Of a stretch of DNA of 64,000 bases, positions 25,261 through 34,787 are shown piece by piece; within the stretch, counting starts at the first letter, position 1; each line of letters opens with the position of its first letter. This stretch comes from an uncultured Bacteroidales bacterium. GTDB taxonomy: Bacteria; Bacteroidota; Bacteroidia; Bacteroidales; UBA932. The stretch covers positions 1 through 64,000 of the forward strand of contig UQYV01000007.1 of NCBI GenBank assembly GCA_900545245.1. The letters run 5' to 3'. The notes under the pieces are model-generated. The model saw only the letters and a list, made by a program, of their open reading frames with translations, was not told the origin of the DNA and did no database searches. Made by a program: the position numbers and the translations under genes.

Positions 25261-28200
25261 CCTTCCTCGCTCTGAGCCTTATGCAGTGCCACGAACTCCT
25301 TTGGGAGTATGCCGAACTGCTTGAAGAAGCATGACGTGAAATAGGAAGGAGTGTTGAATCCGCACATATAGCAGACCTCGTTGATTCGGTAGTTGTCCGA
25401 AATCAGCAGACCGGCCGCCTTCTTCAGCCTGAACAGCTTGATGTATTCGTTAGGAGCCATTCCCGTGAGTGACTTCATCTTGCGCTGGAGGTTGCTCCGG
25501 CTGACGAACATCCCGTCCGCGAGTTGCTGGACGGAAAAGTCAATTGAGGACAGGTTTGCGCCTATGATTGCGTCCGCCTTCGACAGCCATTCTATGTCAA
25601 GAGTTCCGTATTTCGAGAAGTTGAGGCTTTCTTCCGGAGACGACGCGAACTTCTCCATAAGCACTTTCCGGTTGTTTATGATGCTGTCTATCACCGCCTT
25701 GAAATGACTGATGGAAAACGGCTTCTCGATGTAGGCGTCCGCTCCCGAGTCGAGACCGCGAATCTTCGACTCGACGGATGATTCGGCAGAAAGGAGGACG
25801 AACGGGATGTGGGAGGTCATCGGGTTCTCTCGCACTTCCTTGAGAAGTTCAAACCCGTCCATGTTAGGCATTGCGATGTCGGAGACAATGATGTCGACAT
25901 TGTGTTTTTCGAGCTTGGCAGTCGCTTTCTTTCCATCGGTAGCTTTGAGTATGCGGAAGGACGACTTGAGCTGCCCGGCGATGAATGAGAGTATGTCGGT
26001 GTTGTCCTCCACCACAAGAAGCGTAATCTTGCTTTCTTGCTCTGAGACTGTTGACTTCACCTCCGCCTCCTCTTCCTGCGGCAGGGCCTCGGTGCTATCC
26101 GCCTTCACCCACGGCAGTTCAACACAGAACCGGCACCCGTCGGTGCAGTCCGTGTCCACGTATGCCCTGCCTCCTGACTTGTCTGCAAGCAGGCTTACGA
26201 GCGACAGCCCTATGCCGAATCCCGGTTTCCTGTCTTTTCCGCTGCCTTTGTCCACCTGATAGAAAGTGTCGAAAATTTTTCTCGCCTCCTCTTTCGGGAT
26301 GGCCGGGCCGTTATTGCTGACCGACAGCATCAGCATCTGTTGGCCATCGTGTCCCGTTTCGTCGTGCAGCTCGACCTCAATCTTGTCCTTTGTGTATTTC
26401 ACCGCGTTTTCGACAAGGTTGCTGAGAATCTTTGATACGGCGTCAGGGTCGAACATTCCGAAATATCCCTTTCCCTTGTCAGCGCTTGAGAACCTTATGT
26501 CCACTGCCTTGCCGGAAGGTGTCCTGAACCTGCGCAGGACATCCTCGATGACCGAAATCAAATTCACTGGTGTAAGGTGCAGGAGATAGCCCTCGTTGCT
26601 GATTTTCTTGAAGTCGAGCAGCTGGTTTGTGAGTTCCGCGAGTCTGGTCGTGTTGGCCTCGATTATGCCGAGGTTTTCCTCTGTCTCGCTGTCCCAGGTG
26701 CGGTGCTCCATCACAATCTCAAGAGGAGCCTTGATGAGCGTCACCGGAGTCTTTATTTCGTGCGCTATTTGCGTAAAGAACTGAATCTTGGCATTATAGG
26801 ATTCTTTCTCGTTGCGCAGTTTCATATCCTCAATCCTGCGTGCCTCTTCCTTGCTGCGTATCTTCAGATAGGTGTAGACTCCGAATGCCGTGGCAGCGGC
26901 CAGAAGCAGGACATAGAGACATATCGCCGCTATGCTCCTGTACCACGGCTCGTTGATTTTCAGCCTGATGGCGCAGTCGTCCACGCTCACGTAGCCGTCC
27001 GAATTGACTGCTCTCAGCAGGAATGTGTATTTCCCGGGCTTGAGGTCCGCGAACGAGACTGAGGCCTGCCCGGTCTTTGTCCAGTCCGCGTCCTTGTCGA
27101 AACGGTATTCAAAGACAGTCTTTTGCGGAGACACGTAGCTGAGGCAGTCGAAGTCTATGGAAAAGTTGCCGATTCCGCTCGGAATGGTGACGTCCTTTCC
27201 GAAAAATGTCTGTCCATGGTATCTCACCGACGCAGTGACTCTTGGAGCCACGCTGTTGTCCTTTATATTCTCCGGAAAGAATGCGTTGAAGCCGTCGACG
27301 CCGCCGAACCAAAATTTTCCGTCATCAGTCTTGAAACTCGACTTGAAGTTGAACTGGTTGCTCTGCAGACCGTCTTCATAGGTGTAGAGCCTATAGTCTC
27401 CGGTCTTTGGATCCAGACGTATTATTCCGGCGTTTGAACTCATCCAGAGATGTCCACAGCTGTCGTCCAGAATTCCGAATATGACACTGCACGGCAGTTT
27501 TCCGTCCGGGGAGGCTACTGGAGGGACGACGAATGAGTCTGTCCCATAGTCATATCTGCACACCCCGTTTCCCTCGGAGCATAACCACAGTTGTCCCTTC
27601 GCGTCGCTGTAGATGTCTATGATTCTGTCGCTGCACAGGCTGCCTTTGTCTTCGGGGTCGCAGCGGTAGCGTTTCCACTGACCGGTGTATCTGTCGTGGC
27701 AGTATAGTCCGTAGCCATGGCAGCTGAACCACATCTTGCCGGTGTAGTCCTCAAGCATGTCGTAGATCATGTAGCCCTCAAGTTCCGGGACAGGGGTCAT
27801 CGTGCCTGTCTTGTAGTCATACACGCTGCATCCTCGCTTTGTTCCGACATAGAGGCAGTCGCGTCCGTCCTTTTCGCTGTGGTAAAGGGAGTACACGGCG
27901 TTCTCGCTGTCAGGCACATTGCCTTGGGTCATGTAGTATCGGGAAACGGCGCCGGTCCGGAGATTTATGCGTTTGAGTCCCGACGAGAATGTCGCCACCC
28001 AAAGATCCTCACCCTTCTGGCAGAGCGCATGGATGTTGTCGTTGTTGTCGTGCCAGCGTATGGGAACGAATTTTCCGGTCCTCCTGTCGAGAAGGCTCAA
28101 CCCTCCGTTCTCGGTCCCGACCCAAAGCCTGTCCTCTCCGCAGCGGCAGAACTCGCTTACGGCAGTGCCGGATAACGGGCTGTTCGGATCCGGACGGTAG

Positions 28201-29243
28201 AGCTCGATTTCCGCGGCCTTCGGGGAAATGTACAGGACTCCGTTGAAATAGGTCCCTATCCACAGTCCTCCCTCGTGGTCCTTGAGGCATGAGTAGAAAC
28301 TGTCGTTGGGAAGCCCTTCCGAGAGTTCCATCCGCTTGAGTTTCCCGGTGTTGCGCTCATATTCGAAGAGTCCGGAGTTGGAACAGATGATGATTGTCGC
28401 GCGGTCATTGTGATGCAGCCATCGTATCAACGGCACGGCGTCCTTCTTTCTCCCGTATGGCGAGAGGTAGTTGTGTACGCTCCCGTCCTTCGGATTTATG
28501 CTGTACATCCCGTCATCCCATGTTCCGGCCCAGATGATGCCGTTCTCGTCCTCGCTGATGCAGAGGAAATGCTCCCTCCGTCCGCTTCCCGTATCCACCG
28601 GCACCAGGGTATCGCTACCCTTTGGCTGGCGCACAATGCCGTTTTCTGTGCCGATCCACACATTGCCGCCCCTGTCGCAGAGCAACGACCCCACATTGTC
28701 TGAAGGAAGGGTGCGCGGGTCTCCCTCAACGTGCTTGTAGACGGCCACGACCTCATATTCCGCAGCATCCGCCCCATGAGCGGGCCCGATGACAGCCAGC
28801 CCCTCGTTGGAACCGACCCATAGCCTTCCCTCGCTGTCGTAGCATAGTGTTCTGAAACTCTTGCATATACCGAATTCGCTCAAGTCCTTTTGGGTGAGCC
28901 TTCCTGTTTCAACGTCGAGCAGTTCGAGAGAGTTTCTGGAAGCGATCCAGATCTTGTTCCCGTCCGTGTGCTCGATGAGAAATTCGACATTGAGCTGTCT
29001 GGCGTCGGACCGGTTTCCGTAGACCTTGAATTCCCGTCCGTTGTAGCGGCTCAGACCATCCTTGGTCCCGAACCACATGTAGCCTTTTCTGTCCTGCATT
29101 ATGCAGCGGACGCTGTTTTCCGAGAGTCCGTCCCTCACGTCGTAGCTCCTGCATGGAATCGCTGCAGAGACGGCGTTCATGAGACTTCCCGCGAGGAGGA
29201 AGACCGCCGCTATTGTTCCGTATATTCTGTCCGTGTTGCGCAT
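25197..29243 (-). CDS. hybrid two-component system sensor/regulator (HTCS)
   Basis: This 1348-residue inner-membrane protein senses an oligosaccharide in the periplasm and activates the utilisation locus. After a signal segment (residues 1-28) come about 14 beta-propeller repeats (GYMWFGTKDGLSRY, LWVGSNEGL and so on) to about 680 and a Y_Y_Y domain at about 690-760. A membrane helix lies at about 770-790. The histidine kinase has the phospho-acceptor His 828 in AHEIKTP, and the ATPase N and G boxes follow. The receiver has Asp 1122 in VSDIAMPNMDG. The AraC-type DNA-binding domain lies at about 1235-1335. All phosphorelay residues are present. The 3' end overlaps the PL8 gene by 64 bases, tail to tail. 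Confidence 0.96.
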   Translation of the reverse strand: MRNTDRIYGTIAAVFLLAGSLMNAVSAAIPCRSYDVRDGLSENSVRCIMQDRKGYMWFGTKDGLSRYNGREFKVYGNRSDARQLNVEFLIEHTDGNKIWIASRNSLELLDVETGRLTQKDLSEFGICKSFRTLCYDSEGRLWVGSNEGLAVIGPAHGADAAEYEVVAVYKHVEGDPRTLPSDNVGSLLCDRGGNVWIGTENGIVRQPKGSDTLVPVDTGSGRREHFLCISEDENGIIWAGTWDDGMYSINPKDGSVHNYLSPYGRKKDAVPLIRWLHHNDRATIIICSNSGLFEYERNTGKLKRMELSEGLPNDSFYSCLKDHEGGLWIGTYFNGVLYISPKAAEIELYRPDPNSPLSGTAVSEFCRCGEDRLWVGTENGGLSLLDRRTGKFVPIRWHDNNDNIHALCQKGEDLWVATFSSGLKRINLRTGAVSRYYMTQGNVPDSENAVYSLYHSEKDGRDCLYVGTKRGCSVYDYKTGTMTPVPELEGYMIYDMLEDYTGKMWFSCHGYGLYCHDRYTGQWKRYRCDPEDKGSLCSDRIIDIYSDAKGQLWLCSEGNGVCRYDYGTDSFVVPPVASPDGKLPCSVIFGILDDSCGHLWMSSNAGIIRLDPKTGDYRLYTYEDGLQSNQFNFKSSFKTDDGKFWFGGVDGFNAFFPENIKDNSVAPRVTASVRYHGQTFFGKDVTIPSGIGNFSIDFDCLSYVSPQKTVFEYRFDKDADWTKTGQASVSFADLKPGKYTFLLRAVNSDGYVSVDDCAIRLKINEPWYRSIAAICLYVLLLAAATAFGVYTYLKIRSKEEARRIEDMKLRNEKESYNAKIQFFTQIAHEIKTPVTLIKAPLEIVMEHRTWDSETEENLGIIEANTTRLAELTNQLLDFKKISNEGYLLHLTPVNLISVIEDVLRRFRTPSGKAVDIRFSSADKGKGYFGMFDPDAVSKILSNLVENAVKYTKDKIEVELHDETGHDGQQMLMLSVSNNGPAIPKEEARKIFDTFYQVDKGSGKDRKPGFGIGLSLVSLLADKSGGRAYVDTDCTDGCRFCVELPWVKADSTEALPQEEEAEVKSTVSEQESKITLLVVEDNTDILSFIAGQLKSSFRILKATDGKKATAKLEKHNVDIIVSDIAMPNMDGFELLKEVRENPMTSHIPFVLLSAESSVESKIRGLDSGADAYIEKPFSISHFKAVIDSIINNRKVLMEKFASSPEESLNFSKYGTLDIEWLSKADAIIGANLSSIDFSVQQLADGMFVSRSNLQRKMKSLTGMAPNEYIKLFRLKKAAGLLISDNYRINEVCYMCGFNTPSYFTSCFFKQFGILPKEFVALHKAQSEEGQSCPAADGRDSETTPPPVQK

Positions 29244-29250
29244 GTTATGG

Positions 29251-29306
29251 GTCTGTATGCAAATCTAATAATATAGAGGTCTATATGCAAATCTAATAAT
29301 AAAAAG
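29251..29306 (-). promoter_or_regulatory. 28-bp direct repeat carrying two -7 boxes ahead of the HTCS gene
   Basis: Two copies of gtct(g/a)tatgcaaatctaat with a 28-base period (29251-29278 and 29279-29306) lie eight bases from the HTCS start codon. On the minus strand each carries TAGATTTG, fitting the TAnnTTTG box (29267-29260 and 29295-29288). They may be duplicated promoters or regulator sites. The remaining sequence to 29455 is the AT-rich susC upstream region, with no other gene. Confidence 0.6.
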
Positions 29307-29455
29307 TGTCCCGATTGACAAAGAATCCGTTTAAATTTCCGCAATGGAAGAATGCACGCCGTCTGTGCTTAAAAAATGAAATACTATGCCTAAAAACTGA
29401 TAGTGCAAGACAAGCATATTTGCGAATTTTGCAAAAGTAAAACTATGTAACCAAT

Positions 29456-32400
29456 ATGAAGTTCAAAAACAGCTTGTTTCTTTTAGTGGTGTCGGCTCTT
29501 GCGGCTTCCGCAATTTCCATGTCGGCACAGAATAGTCAAGTCATCAAGGGTACTGTCGTTTCGGAAGACGGTAAGCCGCTTCCGGGCGTTGTGGTACTGC
29601 CTGATGGCGGTAAGGCAGATGCAGCAGTCACCGACGAGAACGGCGCATGGACAGTCAATGCCGCTCCGTCTTCGGTCGACGGGATTGAGGTCTCTTGCCT
29701 CGGCTTCATTACGGTCCGCGAGCAAGTCGGCGGCCGTTCTGTAATCAACATCATCATGAAGGAGGATACGCAGCTGCTTGACGAGGTTGTTGTCGTCGGC
29801 TACGGCGTCCAGAAGAAGGGCAACCTCACCGGCTCCGTGACCCAGATCAACTTCAACGATGCCATCGAGAGCCGCCCTGCGATGACCACATCCTCTGCGC
29901 TCGCCGGACTTTCTGCCGGACTTCAGGTCCGTCAGACTTCAGGCCAGCCGGGAGAGGACAGTGCGAGTCTCCGCATCAGGGGAAACACGACTCTCAACAA
30001 CAACAGCCCTCTCGTTCTCGTGGACGGCGTGGAGTGGAGCATGGATGACGTCAATCCTGCCGACATCGAGAGTGTGACGGTGCTCAAGGATGCGTCGTCT
30101 ACTGCAATCTACGGTTCTCGTGCGGCAAACGGAGTTATTCTCATCACTACCAAAAAAGGCTCCGGCAAGGCGAGCGTGACCTACTCGGTGCAGGCAGTGA
30201 TGCAGACTCCATACAACAAGATAGGCTGGCTCAGCGACTATGCCACTCACATGGATCTCGTGAACGAGGCTGCCGACAACGTGGATCAGGCACACATCTT
30301 CTCGGATTCGACCATCGCGGCTTGGAAGGCGGCTCAGGCAAATCCGGACGGTGTCAACGAATACGGCGTGAAGAACAGCATTGCCTATCCGAACACCGAC
30401 TGGTTCAAGGAACTTTTCTCCACCGGATTCTCGCAGGAGCACAACGTCTCGGTGCAGGGAAGCAGCGAAAAGGTCAGGTATCTCGTTTCTCTGGGCTATC
30501 TTGACAACAACGGAGTGATGACCCGCTTCAAGGAAATTGACTCCGGCACAAGCAAGTTCAACATCAGGACCAATGTAGAAGCGAAGGTGACGAACTGGCT
30601 CACTATGGGAGCGCGTATTTTCGGACAGAAGCAGGACTATGGTCTCGCAAACGTGAAGAACGCCTTCAGCTACATCTACCAGACGACTCCGGGAGTCTAT
30701 CCGGGCGAGCCTGACAAGTGGGGACGGGCCGTGGCCACTGAGGAGTCTACATCCGCAAACAACATCTTCGCCCAAATGGCCGGTCCTGCGGGACACAAGA
30801 CGACCTACAGGATGAATGCCTCTCTCTACGGAGTCGTGAACCTCTACAAAGGTCTGACGTTCGAGGCAACAGGCAACTATGCGCAGATTTATACGGAACA
30901 GAACAGTTACGCCAGGAAAAACGGGATGTGGAACTATATGAACGACACCCGTTTCAGCGAGTCCAATCTCGCCAACGCGAACAACTCGAATTCATATAGT
31001 ATGAACTACCGCATCAACACCGAGATGCTGCTCCGCTACAACAATACATTCGCGGAAAAGCACGAGGTGGGGGCTCTTGCCGGTTTCACCACAAACTACT
31101 ATAAGCAGCGTGCGTTCAGCGTCAGCAAGAAGGGTGCTGCAGACTGGTCTATCTCCGAGATGGATAAATACACGGACTATGACTCTTCTTCCTCCTCCAC
31201 CGCGGAGTGGTCGCTTATGTCGTGGTTCGGAAGGGTCAACTACGCATACGACAGCCGCTACCTCGTGGAGGCAAACTTCCGTGCGGACGGCTCGTCGCGC
31301 TTCTCTCCTAAGAGCAGGTGGGGCTTCTTCCCGTCCTTCTCTGCAGGATGGAGAATCAATCAGGAGGAATTCATGCAGGAGGCAACCTGGTTGAGCAACC
31401 TCAAGCTCAGGGCTTCATGGGGAATCACGGGTAACAACAACGTTGGTAACTACTCATGGCAAAGCACCTACCAGTCAGTAAAAATCGTGACGGGGGGGGC
31501 AGGAACTACAGGCTTTGTACAGAAGGAGTTAGGTAATGACAACCTCGAATGGGAGACGACCTACACGACCAATGTAGGACTCGACTTCGGAATATTCGAC
31601 AACATTCTCACCGCCGAGATGGACTTCTACGTGAAGAACACCAGCGGCATTCTCTATCGTCCTACCGTCTATGAGACGATGGGTAACATCACCGGTGCCT
31701 ACGCCAACCTCGCTGCCGTTCGCAACACCGGTTTCGAGCTCACTCTCGCGCACAACAACACCATCGGCAAAGATTTCCGTTACGGAATCAGTCTCAATCT
31801 CGGCTACAACAACGGCATCGTCACGAAATATCAGGGACAGCTCCAGCAGTACTGGACAGAGGTGGACGGCAAGAGGGTCTATGTGAACAACCTTGCACAG
31901 GTTTCGCAGGGCAGCAACACCGCGAAGATTCTCGAAGGACACGTTTACGGGGAGCACCTTCTCTATCAGGTCTATAAGGGCAACGGCCGCGGCTACACCG
32001 GAGGCGAGGTTGACGTGAACGCCGGACCGAAGGACGGAATGATACGTACCGAGGCCGACATGGCATGGGTCAAGGCCATGATTGACGCCGGCTACTCGTT
32101 CCGTGGGGTGAAGAAGGTCGGTAAGGACCAGCTCTGGTATGGAGACCTCCTCTATCAGGACGTCAACGGCGACAAGAACTACGGCGACTCCAACGACCAG
32201 GTTCTCAACGGACACACCAACAACCCGCTCGTCAACGCCGGACTCAGCCTCAACCTTTCATGGAAGGGCATAGACTTCTCGGCGGTCTTCTCCGGAGCGT
32301 TCGGATTCTGGCTCAACTGGGGCACGCAGTACTACAACACGACAAAGGTTACTAACGGACACGGCATCGCCCGTCACATCGCTGCCGACCACTACTTCTA

Positions 32401-32725
32401 CGACCCGGACAATCTCACCGACAGCCGCACCAACATCCACGGCAAGAATCCGCGTCTCACTCTCAACGACGATTTCAGCAACGCGATGACGAGCGACTTC
32501 CGTGAATATCGCGGCGACTACGTGAAGCTCAAGAACCTTCAGATAGGTTACACGCTTCCTCAGAACATCAGCCGCAAAATCGCTATGCAGAAATTCCGCG
32601 TATTCATCTCTGCGGAGAACCTCTTCACAATCACTAAATACCCGGGGCTCGACCCTGAAATCGGCACGACAATCGGCTATCCTCTCATGCGCAGCGTGAG
32701 CCTCGGAGCGCAGATTTCATTCTAA
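29456..32725 (+). CDS. susC: SusC-type TonB-dependent outer-membrane transporter
   Basis: SusC-like proteins import oligosaccharides through the outer membrane together with SusD. The 1089-residue protein has a signal peptide ending near residue 24 (SAISMSAQ), a CarboxypepD-regulatory-like domain at about 28-105 (IKGTVVSEDGKPLPGV), the TonB-box region LLDEVVVVGYGVQKK, a plug at about 118-230 (LVLVDGVEW, IESVTVLKDASSTAIYGSRAANGVILITTKKG) and a beta-barrel ending in the aromatic terminal strand LGAQISF. An eight-G run at 31492-31499 falls in the barrel. It is followed by susD after 21 bases. It faces the sensor gene divergently, which is expected of its regulation by that sensor. Confidence 0.97.
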   Translation: MKFKNSLFLLVVSALAASAISMSAQNSQVIKGTVVSEDGKPLPGVVVLPDGGKADAAVTDENGAWTVNAAPSSVDGIEVSCLGFITVREQVGGRSVINIIMKEDTQLLDEVVVVGYGVQKKGNLTGSVTQINFNDAIESRPAMTTSSALAGLSAGLQVRQTSGQPGEDSASLRIRGNTTLNNNSPLVLVDGVEWSMDDVNPADIESVTVLKDASSTAIYGSRAANGVILITTKKGSGKASVTYSVQAVMQTPYNKIGWLSDYATHMDLVNEAADNVDQAHIFSDSTIAAWKAAQANPDGVNEYGVKNSIAYPNTDWFKELFSTGFSQEHNVSVQGSSEKVRYLVSLGYLDNNGVMTRFKEIDSGTSKFNIRTNVEAKVTNWLTMGARIFGQKQDYGLANVKNAFSYIYQTTPGVYPGEPDKWGRAVATEESTSANNIFAQMAGPAGHKTTYRMNASLYGVVNLYKGLTFEATGNYAQIYTEQNSYARKNGMWNYMNDTRFSESNLANANNSNSYSMNYRINTEMLLRYNNTFAEKHEVGALAGFTTNYYKQRAFSVSKKGAADWSISEMDKYTDYDSSSSSTAEWSLMSWFGRVNYAYDSRYLVEANFRADGSSRFSPKSRWGFFPSFSAGWRINQEEFMQEATWLSNLKLRASWGITGNNNVGNYSWQSTYQSVKIVTGGAGTTGFVQKELGNDNLEWETTYTTNVGLDFGIFDNILTAEMDFYVKNTSGILYRPTVYETMGNITGAYANLAAVRNTGFELTLAHNNTIGKDFRYGISLNLGYNNGIVTKYQGQLQQYWTEVDGKRVYVNNLAQVSQGSNTAKILEGHVYGEHLLYQVYKGNGRGYTGGEVDVNAGPKDGMIRTEADMAWVKAMIDAGYSFRGVKKVGKDQLWYGDLLYQDVNGDKNYGDSNDQVLNGHTNNPLVNAGLSLNLSWKGIDFSAVFSGAFGFWLNWGTQYYNTTKVTNGHGIARHIAADHYFYDPDNLTDSRTNIHGKNPRLTLNDDFSNAMTSDFREYRGDYVKLKNLQIGYTLPQNISRKIAMQKFRVFISAENLFTITKYPGLDPEIGTTIGYPLMRSVSLGAQISF
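31492..31499. repeat. eight-G homopolymer inside susC
   Basis: Eight G residues encode part of the TGGAG segment near residue 680 of the beta-barrel. A one-base slip would truncate the transporter. The first lipoprotein gene carries the same kind of tract. Confidence 0.9.
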
Positions 32726-32746
32726 ATGTATGGTGTGTAAAAGAAT

Positions 32747-34753
32747 ATGGATATGAAAAAGATAAATTTGACTATACTTATTGCTGCCGCTTCACTCGCG
32801 GCCGCATCATGCTCCGGATTCCTCGATACCGTGAGGACGGACGCCGTTTCCACCGGAAACATGTGGACGGACGAGTCTAAGGCAGACGCTGGCATGGCGG
32901 GAATATATTACCCTCTCTACAAGACCAACCTCACGAGGACACAGATTCGTATGGAAGACTACGACGGACTGAACAGGACGGGAATGGAAGGAAACGGGTT
33001 CACTTCGGACGAGTATTCGACGAACTATCCGCTGCAGTACCTCTACCGCTCGACCAAACAGGCTATGGATTTCCAGGGAAGGCTCGAATGGCAGATTATC
33101 TTCCGTCTCGTGCACGACTGCAACGATGCTGTCGCCAATCTTGGACGAGCCGGACTTTCGGAAGAAAAATACAACCGCTACCTCTGCGAAGCGAGGCTTT
33201 TGAGGGCGTGGGCATATTCCCGTCTGAACATGATTTATGGCGGCGTTCCGCTCTATCTCGAACCGGTCACGAACGAGGAGTGCAACCGTGTGCAGTCTTC
33301 ATTCGTGCAGGTATGGCAGGCAGTCATCGATGATTGCACCTTCGCGATAGAGAACGCATACTGTCCCAACAATACACTTACATCCAATTACGGGCGGCCG
33401 TCAAAGGGCCTTGCCTACTCTCTTCGCGGAATGGCCTATATGTGGCTGGCCGCTATTGTTCCGGACAGCGTCAATCATCCTTTCAAGTCGGGCATTATCA
33501 CCGACCCTTCAGATGTGAAACTGTCTGAGACTGAGTACTATACTCTTGCGGAGGCTGACTTCGCGAAAGTCGAGGAATGTGGCTACGGACTCTGGCAGGG
33601 CAAGTGGGGCGACTTCTTTACGGAGAAGAACGAAAAGTCGAAGGAGATGATTTTCCCGCTCCAGTTCACTACAGATCCGGGATTCTGTCACAATTGGCAG
33701 CAGGTCATCGGCTGCACGGACCAGTACATCGGCTGGCAGCAGCTCAAGCCTTCGGCTGATTTTGTCAACACATTCCAGAATGCTGATGGAACGCCTTTCC
33801 GTTGGTCGGATGTCCCGGGACTTGAAGACTGGGACGCGATGGACGTGACGGCAAGGGAGGTGTTCTTCATTCGTGACGGGATGAACAATGTGGAAGCGAA
33901 AGTTGAGGAATATGATGCACTTATCAAAAATGCGACGGAAGAGGAGGAGATAGCAAGGTTAAATTCAGAGAAACTTGTCTATACGGAACTTCGTACCCGC
34001 AAGGAAGAATGCATCAAGCGCATCGGGCAGGACAACTGGGACAAATACTATCTCAACTCCGGCAATGAGGCACGCATCCGCAAAGCCTACGAGAACCGCG
34101 ACCCTCGCCTTGAGCAGGCTGTCATAACCCCATATCAGAGGCTCGACTCCTACTCTCCTTATAGCGAGCCTCAGAAGGTTCTGAAGAAAGTCCTCCGTTG
34201 GCCTGTTTCCGTGCAGGACAACACCAAGTCTGAGACCGATCTCTACGTGTGCTACAGGAACACGCTGTTCTATGTGTGGAAAAAATACAATGTTCTTGAC
34301 GATTCCCTCCCCGGAGGTACGCAGGGGCGTCAGCGCTGCGGTTATGACTGGCCGCTCGTGCGCTTTACCCAGGTTCTTCTCCAAAGGGCTGAGGCTCTTG
34401 TCCATCTGGGACGGGAAGGGGATGCAAAGGCGCTTGTAGATCAGGTGCGCAGCCGCGCCGGAATGCCGGGCGTGACGGCTTCGGGAAAGGAGGCAATGCT
34501 TGAGGCAATCCGCTATGAGACCCGCATCGAACTTTGTGAGGAAGGAGTGAATTACTTTGACGAAATACGTTGGGGCACCTACAAGGACTCCAAATTCCAG
34601 GGAAAGGATGTGCACGGAGGAACAAATGTTTGGGGTGACATGCAGTACGAATACAAGTGGTACTACACTGACACGATGTGGCCTTGGTCCATTTCCGACC
34701 GCGAAGCTCAGAAGAACCCGAACCTCATACGCAGGGATGGATGGCTTTATTAA
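32747..34753 (+). CDS. susD: SusD-family glycan-binding lipoprotein
   Basis: The SusD-like protein caps the SusC transporter and binds glycan at the cell surface. The 668-residue product has a lipoprotein signal with lipobox AASC and FLDT directly after it, as is usual. The TPR-like helical framework is seen in YLCEARLLRAWAYSRLNMIYGGVPL at about 145-170. The C-terminal conserved part has LVRFTQVLLQRAEALVHLGREGDAKALVDQVRSRAGM and IRYETRIELCEEGVNYFDEIRWG. An in-frame ATG at 32753 is an equally possible start. At 668 residues it is longer than many family members; a helical insert at about 375-440 (AKVEEYDALIKNATEEEEIARL) accounts for this. It shares the operon with susC. Confidence 0.95.
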   Translation: MDMKKINLTILIAAASLAAASCSGFLDTVRTDAVSTGNMWTDESKADAGMAGIYYPLYKTNLTRTQIRMEDYDGLNRTGMEGNGFTSDEYSTNYPLQYLYRSTKQAMDFQGRLEWQIIFRLVHDCNDAVANLGRAGLSEEKYNRYLCEARLLRAWAYSRLNMIYGGVPLYLEPVTNEECNRVQSSFVQVWQAVIDDCTFAIENAYCPNNTLTSNYGRPSKGLAYSLRGMAYMWLAAIVPDSVNHPFKSGIITDPSDVKLSETEYYTLAEADFAKVEECGYGLWQGKWGDFFTEKNEKSKEMIFPLQFTTDPGFCHNWQQVIGCTDQYIGWQQLKPSADFVNTFQNADGTPFRWSDVPGLEDWDAMDVTAREVFFIRDGMNNVEAKVEEYDALIKNATEEEEIARLNSEKLVYTELRTRKEECIKRIGQDNWDKYYLNSGNEARIRKAYENRDPRLEQAVITPYQRLDSYSPYSEPQKVLKKVLRWPVSVQDNTKSETDLYVCYRNTLFYVWKKYNVLDDSLPGGTQGRQRCGYDWPLVRFTQVLLQRAEALVHLGREGDAKALVDQVRSRAGMPGVTASGKEAMLEAIRYETRIELCEEGVNYFDEIRWGTYKDSKFQGKDVHGGTNVWGDMQYEYKWYYTDTMWPWSISDREAQKNPNLIRRDGWLY

Positions 34754-34787
34754 GAAATTTCTAATTATTTCATAGTTAACGATTTAT

